Assembly: GCA_964242735.1 (NCBI GenBank)
Contig: CAXTAK010000004.1
Location: 62,001-126,000 of the forward strand
Origin: CADCUY01 sp964242735
GTDB taxonomy: Bacteria > Actinomycetota > Actinomycetes > Actinomycetales > Quadrisphaeraceae
Reading direction: 5' to 3'
Length of the DNA stretch: 64,000 nt
The notes under the pieces: generated by a model
What the model was told of the DNA's origin: nothing
Database searches by the model: none
What the model saw: only the letters and a program-made list of their open reading frames with translations
In this document: piece by piece, positions 32,836 through 40,128 of the stretch
Numbering within the stretch: the first letter of the stretch is position 1
Layout: every line of letters starts with the position of its first letter
Program-made: the position numbers and the translations under genes

Positions 32836-33732
32836 TCAGCGCGGGGGCGGTGACGGGCGCCCGCTGCTGCGGCGGCCGTGAGCGCGGACGTCCGCGACGG
32901 TGACGTCGCGGACGGGCGCTTCGGCCAGGGCGACCCGCGCGAGGGTGGTGGTGAAGGACAGGCGCAGCCCGCGGTCGCTGAGGGGGAGTCCCGCGGGGCG
33001 CAACCTCCCGGTGCGACGATCGCTGGAGGGACGCACCCGCACCCACAGGGCGGTCGGTGCGCCACCGGTCAGGGCGGCCACGACGGCCGCCCGGTGCTCG
33101 AGCCAGGCGGTCACCGCCACCCGGGTGGGGGTGGACAGGGACCACCGGTGGGCGCCGTCGAGGTCGGTGGTCGTCACGGTCGTCCCGGCGCGCTCGGCGC
33201 CGGGTCCTTCGCTGCTGGCGCCCACCGCGGCCAGGTCCAGGTGGGCCATCACGTCTTCGCGGGCACCGGTCAGGGCGAGGAGGTGGGTGTGGGCGCAGAA
33301 CCTCGCCCACACCGCGGGCAGCACCCCACCGGGGGAGAGGTCGGGGTGGGCGCGGGTGAGGAGGTGGCGGACGGCGTCGTCGCGGGTGCGCACCACCGTC
33401 GCGGGTGCTGGCAGCCGCAGGGCCGTCGCGAGCACCTGCCAGGTCCCGGCGGGAACCGCTCCGGCGCGTTCGGCGTGCAGGGCGAGGGCGCGGGCGGCGC
33501 CAGCGCGGGCACGCAGCCCTGGGAGCGAAGCCGGTGGCTCGGTGGTCGCGGCGGTGTCGATCCAGGAGGTGACCACCTCGGGGCTGAGCAGCTCGGCGCC
33601 GGGGAGCTGGCTCTCGGCGTGGGCCAGCAGCTCACCCAGCGCCCAGGCGCGCTGTCGGCGCGTGGAGGGGGAGGCGCCCTCCAGGGTGGACAGGTACGCC
33701 TGGACGAGCGCGGACGCGGACGTCGATGGCAC
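32836..33732 (-). CDS. Tyrosine recombinase-like protein lacking the nucleophilic Tyr
   Basis: 298 residues. N-terminal 95 residues resemble a core-binding SAM-like domain (ASALVQAYLSTLEGASPSTR). The later part follows the catalytic fold: LLALTGAREDVMAHLDLAAV aligns with the box I Arg (R158), then a beta region, PLSDRGLRLSF, and VTVADVRAHGRR (281-288) aligns with box II HxLRH, with only part conserved. The chain ends 10 residues later, so the His/Trp and Tyr of box III are missing: strand exchange is not expected. GTG 33732 is chosen because TATCAT lies six bases upstream; ATG 33771 would read through an inverted-repeat arm. Own promoter and terminator suggest a live gene. Confidence 0.55.
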   Translation of the reverse strand: MPSTSASALVQAYLSTLEGASPSTRRQRAWALGELLAHAESQLPGAELLSPEVVTSWIDTAATTEPPASLPGLRARAGAARALALHAERAGAVPAGTWQVLATALRLPAPATVVRTRDDAVRHLLTRAHPDLSPGGVLPAVWARFCAHTHLLALTGAREDVMAHLDLAAVGASSEGPGAERAGTTVTTTDLDGAHRWSLSTPTRVAVTAWLEHRAAVVAALTGGAPTALWVRVRPSSDRRTGRLRPAGLPLSDRGLRLSFTTTLARVALAEAPVRDVTVADVRAHGRRSSGRPSPPPR

Positions 33733-33738
33733 TCCATG

Positions 33739-33744
33739 ATGATA
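33739..33744 (-). promoter_or_regulatory. -10 box of the recombinase-like gene
   Basis: Minus-strand TATCAT, six bases before GTG 33732; the best TANNNT box of the window. It overlaps the inverted-repeat arm 33740-33753. Confidence 0.6.
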
Positions 33745-33879
33745 ACGGAAGCCAGCACGGTCCCCCGCCATCCCCGGAACCAGCAGTCTTCACCGTCCCT
33801 TCGCGTTGATGCCAGTAGTGGTCTTCCAGCCGACGACCTGTCTCTGTCGTGGTGGGGGTTCAGCAGGCTTCCGTTATCA
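33740..33879. repeat. 14-bp inverted repeats bounding a 112-bp segment
   Basis: TGATAACGGAAGCC at 33740-33753 and its exact reverse complement GGCTTCCGTTATCA at 33866-33879; similarity extends inward to 17 bases with one mismatch. The enclosed 33754-33865 has lower GC content and no ORF. Next to a recombinase-fold gene this could be a pair of protein-binding sites or an invertible segment. Confidence 0.65.
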
Positions 33880-34112
33880 GATGGGTCGTCAAGGGCTCCA
33901 CGGTGGTCACGGAAGCGCGACGGGTGGCCGGAGCGCCGAGAACCGCCCACATCGATCGCCGCGGGCGCGACCGGGGCGGCGACGCGCGGCCCCGGCATCG
34001 GAGGACCGGCACACCAGCGACCACCCCGGGCCCTGGGGGCGCGCGCCAGGCAGGAGCACCGCTGACACACCCGGCGGCGGCAGCCCGATGCCGGTAGCCC
34101 GGTGCCGGGGGA

Positions 34113-34128
34113 GGTGACCACGGTCACC
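34113..34128. promoter_or_regulatory. Palindrome GGTGACC-AC-GGTCACC
   Basis: Perfect 7-2-7 dyad in the non-coding stretch; a plausible regulator binding site. Confidence 0.45.
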
Positions 34129-34168
34129 GACCCGCCGACCCGGCCCCTCCCTCACCCCTGGAAATGAC

Positions 34169-34182
34169 ATAATGCTCATTAT
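34169..34182. promoter_or_regulatory. AT-rich palindrome ATAATG-CT-CATTAT
   Basis: Perfect 6-2-6 dyad, striking because this is one of the few AT-rich stretches in a very GC-rich window; flanked by AATGAC (34163-34168). Candidate operator or promoter element. Confidence 0.5.
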
Positions 34183-34293
34183 CGGTCGTTCGGCTGCGCC
34201 AGGGGAGCGGCGGGTGCTTCCGTGGTCGCCCCGGCCGGGCGCCTCCTCCTTCGGGGCGCCGTGAGGTCGTGTCGTCGGCGGCTGGCGTCGGCG

Positions 34294-34329
34294 CTGTCGT
34301 GACTGTCGTGACTGTCGTGACTGTCGTGA
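34294..34329. repeat. 9-bp perfect tandem repeat, four units
   Basis: CTGTCGTGA at 34294, 34303, 34312 and 34321. Not inside a believable gene; likely slippage-prone. Confidence 0.85.
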
Positions 34330-34661
34330 CTCGCGGCGGGAGCTGGTGACGGTGGTGCGCGCGCCGGATCGCCCGGGCCGCTCACCCGACGCGCTCACCC
34401 GACGATGCGCCAGTGCCCGCGGTACCGCACCTCGCTGGCGCTGTGGGCCCCACCGCACCGGTCCGGCGAGCGTGGGGCACCGACGTCACCCCTGGCGGCA
34501 CGCGGTGGTCGTCCAGCGCGCGGTGGTCGCGCCCGTGGCGCGCAGCGCGCTCCGCGGTGCTCGCCCTCGTCGTGGAGCGCGCCCTGTCGCAGCTCCGCTG
34601 CTGCGGCACGACGGTGGCGCAGACCGACCGATGTCATCACACGGGTGTCTCACATGAGCTA

Positions 34662-34675
34662 TCACAGGCCTGTGA
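34662..34675. promoter_or_regulatory. 14-bp perfect palindrome TCACAGGCCTGTGA
   Basis: About 190 bp upstream of the DeoR gene, with other CTCACA/TGTGAG copies around it. Candidate DeoR operator. Confidence 0.5.
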
Positions 34676-34866
34676 GGTCAATGGGTGATCTCCCGTGGCG
34701 TCTCGTGCCTGTGCGATCGGTCAGTGAGAGTTGTGACGATGAGCCGTCCTGGACGACGTGTGAGGAGGACCCCGTCGATCTCCCACGTGAGGTCCTCCGC
34801 TGTCCGAGCGTGACCGCCGTGGGTCCGTGTGAGGTGGTGGTGCGCGGTCCGTGGTAGTCCTGTGCT

Positions 34867-35874
34867 GTGAGCACCCGACAGGACATCGCGCTGGAGATGG
34901 TCCGCTCCGCGGACCGCACCTCCCTGCAGGACCTCGCTGCACACCTGGGGGTGTCCCAGATGACCGTCCGCCGCGACCTCGACCACCTGGAGCGCCAGGG
35001 CCTCGTCCGCCGCGTCCGCGGCGGCGTGGTGCCCCTGGACGACCCCGGCGTCCCGGACACGGGCCACCCCACAGGACCGGGCCACCCCACCGGCGGGTCA
35101 CCGCGGGGGACCCCCACCGGTGCTCCCGAGCCGTGGGACGCGGTCCTGACGAGGGGCACCAGCGGCGCGCGACCGGTGCGCCGTCTCGAGCAGACCCGGC
35201 ACCTGCAGGCAGGCGGCAGCCCTCCGCAGGCGGCCCGTTCCTCCGCGACGGGACCCAGGGCAGGGACTGCGGTCCGGTCCTCACCGTGGGCGGGACCCAC
35301 CTGGCCCGGCCAGCGCGGTGGCCACGAGGACCGCATCGGCGCCGCGGTGGCCTCGATGCTCTCCCCCGGCACCTCGGTGCTGCTCGACGCCGGGACCACC
35401 GCCGAGGCCGTCGCCCAGCACCTGGCCCCCCGGGCACCGCTGACCGTGGCGGTGACCAGCCTGAGGGCCGGCGCCGCCCTCACCGACGTCGCCGGGATCA
35501 CCCTGCTCGTCCTGGGCGGCAGGGCGCGCCCCGATGGCGCGCTGGTCGGGCCCCTGGCCCTGGACGCGCTGGAAGGCCTGGACGTGGACGTGTTCGTGAT
35601 GTCCGCCGTCGCCGCCCACCCCGTCTCCGGCTGGGGTGCCGCGTCCCTGGAGGAGGCGGAGCTCAAGCGGGCGGTGATGCAGCGCGCGGCCTCGACCATC
35701 GTCGCCGCCGATGCCGGGGTGCTGGGAGCCCGCGCGTTGGCGCGGGTGGCGCCGCTCGGTGCGGTCTCGGCGCTGGTGACCGACGCCCGCGTCGACGACA
35801 GCGCACCCGGCGCGGTGGCCTCCGAGGTCCTGACCGCGATCGTCGCCGCGGGCGTGCCCGTGCACGTCGTCTGA
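34867..35874 (+). CDS. DeoR-family regulator with long insertion
   Basis: 335 residues against about 255 for the family. Residues 1-57 form the DeoR helix-turn-helix (TSLQDLAAHLGVSQMTVRRD and RQGLVRRVRGGVV). From residue 153 the sugar-phosphate sensor is intact: HEDRIGAAVASMLSPGTSVLLDAGTTAEAV (cited in part), VLGGRARPDGALVGPLAL, and VVAADAGVLG. Between them about 80 extra residues are Gly/Pro/Thr/Arg-rich with a repeated GHPTG. GTG 34867. Sensor suggests a phosphorylated sugar effector. No transport or sugar operon is adjacent; TGTGAG palindromes upstream are candidate sites. Confidence 0.85.
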   Translation: MSTRQDIALEMVRSADRTSLQDLAAHLGVSQMTVRRDLDHLERQGLVRRVRGGVVPLDDPGVPDTGHPTGPGHPTGGSPRGTPTGAPEPWDAVLTRGTSGARPVRRLEQTRHLQAGGSPPQAARSSATGPRAGTAVRSSPWAGPTWPGQRGGHEDRIGAAVASMLSPGTSVLLDAGTTAEAVAQHLAPRAPLTVAVTSLRAGAALTDVAGITLLVLGGRARPDGALVGPLALDALEGLDVDVFVMSAVAAHPVSGWGAASLEEAELKRAVMQRAASTIVAADAGVLGARALARVAPLGAVSALVTDARVDDSAPGAVASEVLTAIVAAGVPVHVV

Positions 35875-35894
35875 TCCGCGCCGGCGAGGTTCAC

Positions 35895-35940
35895 GCGGGG
35901 TGCGCGGCGCGGGGTCACCACCCCGCGCCGCGCACCCCGC
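35895..35940. terminator. 21-bp perfect hairpin terminator
   Basis: Arms 35895-35915 and 35920-35940 pair completely around CACC, between the convergent DeoR gene and the MFS gene. The longest perfect stem in the window. Confidence 0.85.
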
Positions 35941-36064
35941 CGTGCTTCAGTCATCACGCCGGATCGCCGCGGGTGCGGGGGATGGCGACACCGGTGGTGT
36001 GGGTGGGCGGCGGTGGGTGCAGCACGGGGACCGTGGCCGCGGGCTCCCGTCATCAGGGCCCGGC

Positions 36065-37375
36065 TCAGGACGCGGCCCCGACCAGGCGTGAACGGCCCCC
36101 CAGGGCCACCACCGCCACGACGATGCCGCACACCACCGGCAGCGCCAACGCCGAGCGCGCCCCCGCGTCCTCGACCCACTGCCCACCGAGCGCCGCCCCC
36201 GCGGCGACGCCGATGCCCAGGGCGGTGCCCACCCACGTCAGGCCCTCGGTGAGGCGGGCGGGGTCGACGAGTCGGCGCACGAGGGCGTTGCCGGCGATCA
36301 GCGTCGGGGAGATGGCCAGGCCCGCCACGACCAGCACCGCCGCCAGGGCCGGCACCGTGGAGACCACCGCGAGCGGCAGCACACCGGCGGCGAAGAGCAG
36401 GGAGGCGTGGAAGAAGCGGCGCGCCGGCGACCCGGCCGCGCCCACCGCGCCGTAGGCGAGCCCCGCCACCAGGGAGCCGATGGCGTACCCGGCGAGGACC
36501 GGTCCCGCCGCGCCCGGCACGCCGCGCTCGCTGGTGAAGGCCACCGTCACCAGCTCCACGGAGCCGAAGACCGCCCCGGCGGCGAGGAAGACGACCATGA
36601 GCAGCACCATCCCCGGCGCCCGCAGGACCCCGCTGCCCGCGTGCGCCCGGCCCGGGACCGGTGGCGGCTCGCTGGTGCGCTGGGCGAGCAGCAGCGCTCC
36701 CCCGGTGCCCAGCGCCGCCCCGGCCACGGCCAGTCCCAGCACCGGTGACGCGGTGGTGGCCAGCACCGTGACCACCAGCGGCCCGACGATGAAGACCACC
36801 TCGTCCACGACCGACTCCAGGGAGAACGCGGTGTGCACCCGCGCCTCCAGGAGCTCACCCCCCGCTGCGACCCCGCGGGCGGACCCACCCCCGGTGGCCT
36901 GGGTGTCGATGGCTGCCGGGGCCTGCGCGCCGGTCGACACCGCGGCCTCGGGGGTGCTGAGCACGTGCAACCACCGGGCGCGCACCAACGAGCCCACCGA
37001 ACCGCTGGAGGCGCCCATCACCGCCACCGCGGCGAGGACCACCGCGACCGGGGCGTGGGCGGTGGCCGCCACCAGCAGGGCGACCAGCCCCGCGAGGTGC
37101 ACGGCGATCGCCGGGCGCATCACCCGCGCCTGCCCGAGGCGGTCCACGGCCCGGGCCAGCACCGGTCCGCACACCGAGGCGAGGACGAGGTAGGCCCCCG
37201 AGACCGCACCGGCGACCTGGTAGGACCCGTACTCGGCCGCGATGAGCAGCACGATCCCGATGCCGAGCATCGAGATCGGCAGCCGCGCCAGGGCGCCCGC
37301 GGTCACGAACAGCGCGGCGCCGGGGACGGCGAGGACCTCGCGGTAGACCCCCAGCCCCCGGGCCGGTCCCCTCAC
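36065..37375 (-). CDS. MFS transporter downstream of davB
   Basis: 436 residues, about twelve membrane segments. MFS loop motif VLARAVDRLGQARVMRPAI between segments 2 and 3 is recognisable, and the central loop (TQATGGGSARGVAAGGE...) is Gly-rich. Resembles actinobacterial drug or metabolite exporters. GTG start overlaps davB by four bases, so it belongs to the lysine-degradation operon and could move lysine, 5-aminovalerate or a related compound; this is inference from position. Confidence 0.82.
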   Translation of the reverse strand: MRGPARGLGVYREVLAVPGAALFVTAGALARLPISMLGIGIVLLIAAEYGSYQVAGAVSGAYLVLASVCGPVLARAVDRLGQARVMRPAIAVHLAGLVALLVAATAHAPVAVVLAAVAVMGASSGSVGSLVRARWLHVLSTPEAAVSTGAQAPAAIDTQATGGGSARGVAAGGELLEARVHTAFSLESVVDEVVFIVGPLVVTVLATTASPVLGLAVAGAALGTGGALLLAQRTSEPPPVPGRAHAGSGVLRAPGMVLLMVVFLAAGAVFGSVELVTVAFTSERGVPGAAGPVLAGYAIGSLVAGLAYGAVGAAGSPARRFFHASLLFAAGVLPLAVVSTVPALAAVLVVAGLAISPTLIAGNALVRRLVDPARLTEGLTWVGTALGIGVAAGAALGGQWVEDAGARSALALPVVCGIVVAVVALGGRSRLVGAAS

Positions 37376-39204
37376 CGGGCCGGCGTCGTGGTGGGCGGTG
37401 TGGTGGGCGGTGTGGCGTCGAGGTCGACGGGGGCGAGCTCGGCGAACCGCTCCCCCGGGCCGGGGTTGTCACGGTGGCTGGCGCCCCCGAGGTGCCGGAC
37501 GACCCCCCACACCGCGTTCAGCCCGGTGGTCACCGCGCCGTCGACCCACCCGGGGGTGAAGGAGATGTCGTCGCCGGCGAGGAAGACCCCCCGCTGGTGC
37601 TCCGGGGCGCCGTCCTGGAGGAAGTGGGTGAACAGCCGCCGCTGGTAGCGGTAGTGCCCGGGCAGCGCCCCGCGGAACGCGCCCATGAAGTTCGGGTCGG
37701 ACTCCCACGAGACGGTCACCGGCTCGCCCACGATGTGCCCGGCGATGTCGACGCCGGGGTAGACCTCACCGAGGGTCGCGAGCATCTTGTGCACCCGGTC
37801 GCGGGCGGACAGCACCAGCCACTTCAGGGCGTCGTCGTTCCAGGTGTAGGACAGGCAGATCAGCGCCGGCGCGTCCAGGCGCACCGCCCCGTCCTCGTCG
37901 ACCTCCTCCAGCAGGTACGTCGCCCGGGTCATCCGGTCGGTCAGGGTCGTGGACATCACGTGCCGCCCGGTGGCGGGGTCGACGTCGCGCCAGAAGGGGC
38001 GGTCGACCATGACGAAGGTCTTGGAGGACTGCGCGTAGTGCGAGCGGTCCATCGCCATCCACGTGGGGTGGTCGAACAGCTCCTCGGCCGTGTCGATGGT
38101 CACCGACAGCAGCCACGACTGGCAGGTCACCACGACGGCGTCGACGGTGCGCTCACCACCCCACCGGTCGGTGACCACCACCCCCGCGGGCGGGCCGCCG
38201 CCGTCCGCTCCGGGTCCGCCCGGCGCCCGGCGCAGACCGATCACCCCCGGTCGGGGGGCCCCGCCGTGCAGGGACGCCAGCGACGTGCCCGCCGGCCAGT
38301 GCACCAGGTCCTCGTCGGGCCCGGGTGCGCGCCGCCACAGCCCCAGCGGCACCTGCTGGGCGCCCCCGAGGACCCGGCGGTGCCCGACGTCGGCGTCGGT
38401 GGCCACCACCCGCAGGATCTCCAGGATGGTGTTGGGGAAGTCGGTGTCCCACCCCCCGGTGCCGAAGCCGACCTGCCCGAAGACCTCCCGGTGCTCGAAG
38501 GGCAGGTCCTTGAACCCCGAGGAGGCGGCGATGAAGCCGTAGAAGCTGGTCTCGTCCAGCGCCGCGACCAGCGGGTCCCACAGGGCCTTGACCCGGGCCA
38601 GGTCCCGGGTCGCCAGGGCCCCCCGCAGCTCCTCCAGGCCCACGTCGCCCAGCGCCTTCGTCCAGGCGGTGGCGACCTCGGTGAACAGCGGCGGCAGGTC
38701 CGCCAGGGTGTGCCCGTAGTACCGGTGGCCCCCGAGGTCGATCACGGTGGACGGGCTCGCCGGGGACAGCGGGTTGGGGAACGGCGCGGTGCGGGCGCCC
38801 ACCAGGTCCGCGTAGTGCCCCCACGCCCGCCCCGAGGGGGGGAAGCGCATCGCCCCGAGGTCGGCGACGACCCCGGCGACCCCGGGGATGGGCACCGAGC
38901 GCAACCGGCCGCCCACCTGGTCGGCCTCGTAGACCACCGGGCGCAACCCCATCCGCATCAGCTCGTACGCCGCGACGAGCCCGGCGATGCCCGCGCCGAC
39001 GACGGCGACCTCGGTGCCGTGGCGGCGGCTGGGCACCGCACCCAGGCCAGCGGGGTGGGCCAGCCACGCGTCGTAGGGGAAGGGGAAGTCGGGGGTGAGC
39101 ATGCTGACCCCCGGGTGGGACGCCGGGACGCTGCCGTGCCCGCCCCCCGTGCCGGTGGGGAGGTCGCCGGGCAGGGCCCCGACGTCGGCGGAGGAGGAGG
39201 TCAC
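37372..39204 (-). CDS. davB: L-lysine 2-monooxygenase (DavB-like flavin amine oxidase)
   Basis: 610 residues. DavB oxidatively decarboxylates L-lysine to 5-aminovaleramide using FAD and O2. The sequence follows Pseudomonas DavB block by block as I remember it: DFPFPYDAWLAHPAGLG, VAVVGAGIAGLVAAYELM (FAD-binding), ADLGAMRFPPSG, SPASPSTVIDLGGHRYY, EVFGQVGFGTGGWDTDFPN, SSKTFVMVDRPFWRDVDP, ICLSYTWNDDALKWL, GAFRGALPGHYRYQRR and FLAGDDISFTPGWVDGAV. Tryptophan 2-monooxygenase (IaaM) is a more distant relative and fits less well. GTG 39204 overlaps the davA stop (GTGA); GTG 39216 is an alternative. Confidence 0.82.
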   Translation of the reverse strand: MTSSSADVGALPGDLPTGTGGGHGSVPASHPGVSMLTPDFPFPYDAWLAHPAGLGAVPSRRHGTEVAVVGAGIAGLVAAYELMRMGLRPVVYEADQVGGRLRSVPIPGVAGVVADLGAMRFPPSGRAWGHYADLVGARTAPFPNPLSPASPSTVIDLGGHRYYGHTLADLPPLFTEVATAWTKALGDVGLEELRGALATRDLARVKALWDPLVAALDETSFYGFIAASSGFKDLPFEHREVFGQVGFGTGGWDTDFPNTILEILRVVATDADVGHRRVLGGAQQVPLGLWRRAPGPDEDLVHWPAGTSLASLHGGAPRPGVIGLRRAPGGPGADGGGPPAGVVVTDRWGGERTVDAVVVTCQSWLLSVTIDTAEELFDHPTWMAMDRSHYAQSSKTFVMVDRPFWRDVDPATGRHVMSTTLTDRMTRATYLLEEVDEDGAVRLDAPALICLSYTWNDDALKWLVLSARDRVHKMLATLGEVYPGVDIAGHIVGEPVTVSWESDPNFMGAFRGALPGHYRYQRRLFTHFLQDGAPEHQRGVFLAGDDISFTPGWVDGAVTTGLNAVWGVVRHLGGASHRDNPGPGERFAELAPVDLDATPPTTPPTTTPAR

Positions 39205-39944
39205 CGGCGTCCCCACCCGGTGTACGCGCCGGGGCGCCGGTCGCTGAGGTACGGGTAGCGGGCGCGGGCCGCGGTGATCTCGGCGGGTGCGACGTCGACG
39301 AGCAGCAGGTCGTCACCGACCTCACCAGCCCGGGCGAGGACGGCCCCGTCGGCGCCGAGGACCACGCTGGCCCCGCAGAACCCGTTGCCGGTGTGGTTGG
39401 CGTAGGCCAGCACGAGGGTGTTCTCCAGGGCCCTGGCCGGCAGCAGCACCTCCGCGACGCGCGCGTCGTCCATGGCGGTGGGCACGACGAGCAGCTGCGC
39501 GCCGGCGAGGGCCGCGGCGCGGGCGGTCTCGGGGAACTCCACGTCGAAGCAGATCGCCACGCCCACGGCCACCCCCGCGACGTCCACCACCACGGGCGCG
39601 TCGTCGCCGGCGGTGAAGGCGGCCCGCTCACCCTCCCCCCACAGGTGCACCTTGCGGTAGGTGCCCAGGACGCGACCGCCGGCGTCGGCGACCACAGCGC
39701 CGATGCCCCCGGTCACGGGCAGCGAGAAGGCGTGGGCGAGGTGGTGGCGCGCGGACGCGGCCGCGAGCACCTGCACGGCACCGGCACCGGCGCTCGCGTC
39801 CATGGCGTACCCGGTGGTGAACAGCTCCGGGGAGACCAGCAGGTCCGCTCCCGCCCCGGCCGCCTGGGCCAGGGCCGCGTCCAGGCGGGTGAGGTTCGTC
39901 GTGGCGTCGGCGGTGGCCGCGGCCTGCAGGACGGCGAGCCTCAC
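39201..39944 (-). CDS. davA: Carbon-nitrogen hydrolase, probable 5-aminovaleramidase (DavA-like)
   Basis: 247 residues. Nitrilase-superfamily triad is visible: Glu in SPELFTTGYAM, Lys in TYRKVHLWGEGER, Cys in VGVAICFDVEFPE; the end YPYLSDRRPG also matches Pseudomonas DavA (FPYLTDLR). DavA hydrolyses 5-aminovaleramide to 5-aminovalerate. Located directly upstream of davB in the same transcript, which is the main argument against another amide substrate such as indole-3-acetamide. GTG 39944; a TACGAT promoter box lies 54 bases upstream. Confidence 0.82.
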   Translation of the reverse strand: MRLAVLQAAATADATTNLTRLDAALAQAAGAGADLLVSPELFTTGYAMDASAGAGAVQVLAAASARHHLAHAFSLPVTGGIGAVVADAGGRVLGTYRKVHLWGEGERAAFTAGDDAPVVVDVAGVAVGVAICFDVEFPETARAAALAGAQLLVVPTAMDDARVAEVLLPARALENTLVLAYANHTGNGFCGASVVLGADGAVLARAGEVGDDLLLVDVAPAEITAARARYPYLSDRRPGAYTGWGRR

Positions 39945-39997
39945 GCGGCGCGCGGCGCGCGCGGTCGACGCGCGAGGCTGGGGTGGGGCACCGCGCC

Positions 39998-40003
39998 ATC
40001 GTA
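39998..40003 (-). promoter_or_regulatory. -10 box of the davA-davB operon
   Basis: Minus-strand TACGAT; predicted transcript start near 39990 gives a leader of about 45 bases. Confidence 0.45.
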
Positions 40004-40116
40004 GGTCCGGTGCCCGCCGGGAGCTGGTCCGCCGGCGCCGCGCCGGCGGTCGCGGTGGCGCCCGTCCCGGCGGGGGCGGTGGTGGCGCGTCGCCGGCCCA
40101 GGGCCGGCGCGGCTGC

Positions 40117-40122
40117 CAGGAT
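40117..40122 (+). promoter_or_regulatory. Probable -10 box of leaderless GDPD gene
   Basis: CAGGAT ends six bases before GTG 40129; first base deviates from consensus. Confidence 0.35.
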
Positions 40123-40128
40123 GGCTCG

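Larger units (their letters stand above)
33880..34866. other. About 1 kb without a convincing gene, rich in palindromes
   Basis: ORFs in this stretch have random-looking composition. It holds the dyads at 34113-34128, 34169-34182 and 34662-34675, the 9-bp repeats at 34294-34329, and many TGTGAG/CTCACA elements from 34634 to the DeoR start. Confidence 0.6.

Noticed and set aside
33806..34117. Plus-strand ORF crossing the second inverted-repeat arm
   Set aside because: Arg/Gly/Pro-rich random-looking sequence, no start signal at a sensible place and no recognisable domain.
34179..34385. Minus-strand ORF with a repeated SHD motif
   Set aside because: It is simply the translation of the 9-bp repeat; no ribosome site, no family likeness and biased composition.
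37372..39944. Indole-3-acetic acid pathway (IaaM plus indoleacetamide hydrolase)
   Set aside because: The oxidase fits DavB better along its whole length, and the hydrolase is a nitrilase-type C-N hydrolase, not the amidase-signature IaaH type.
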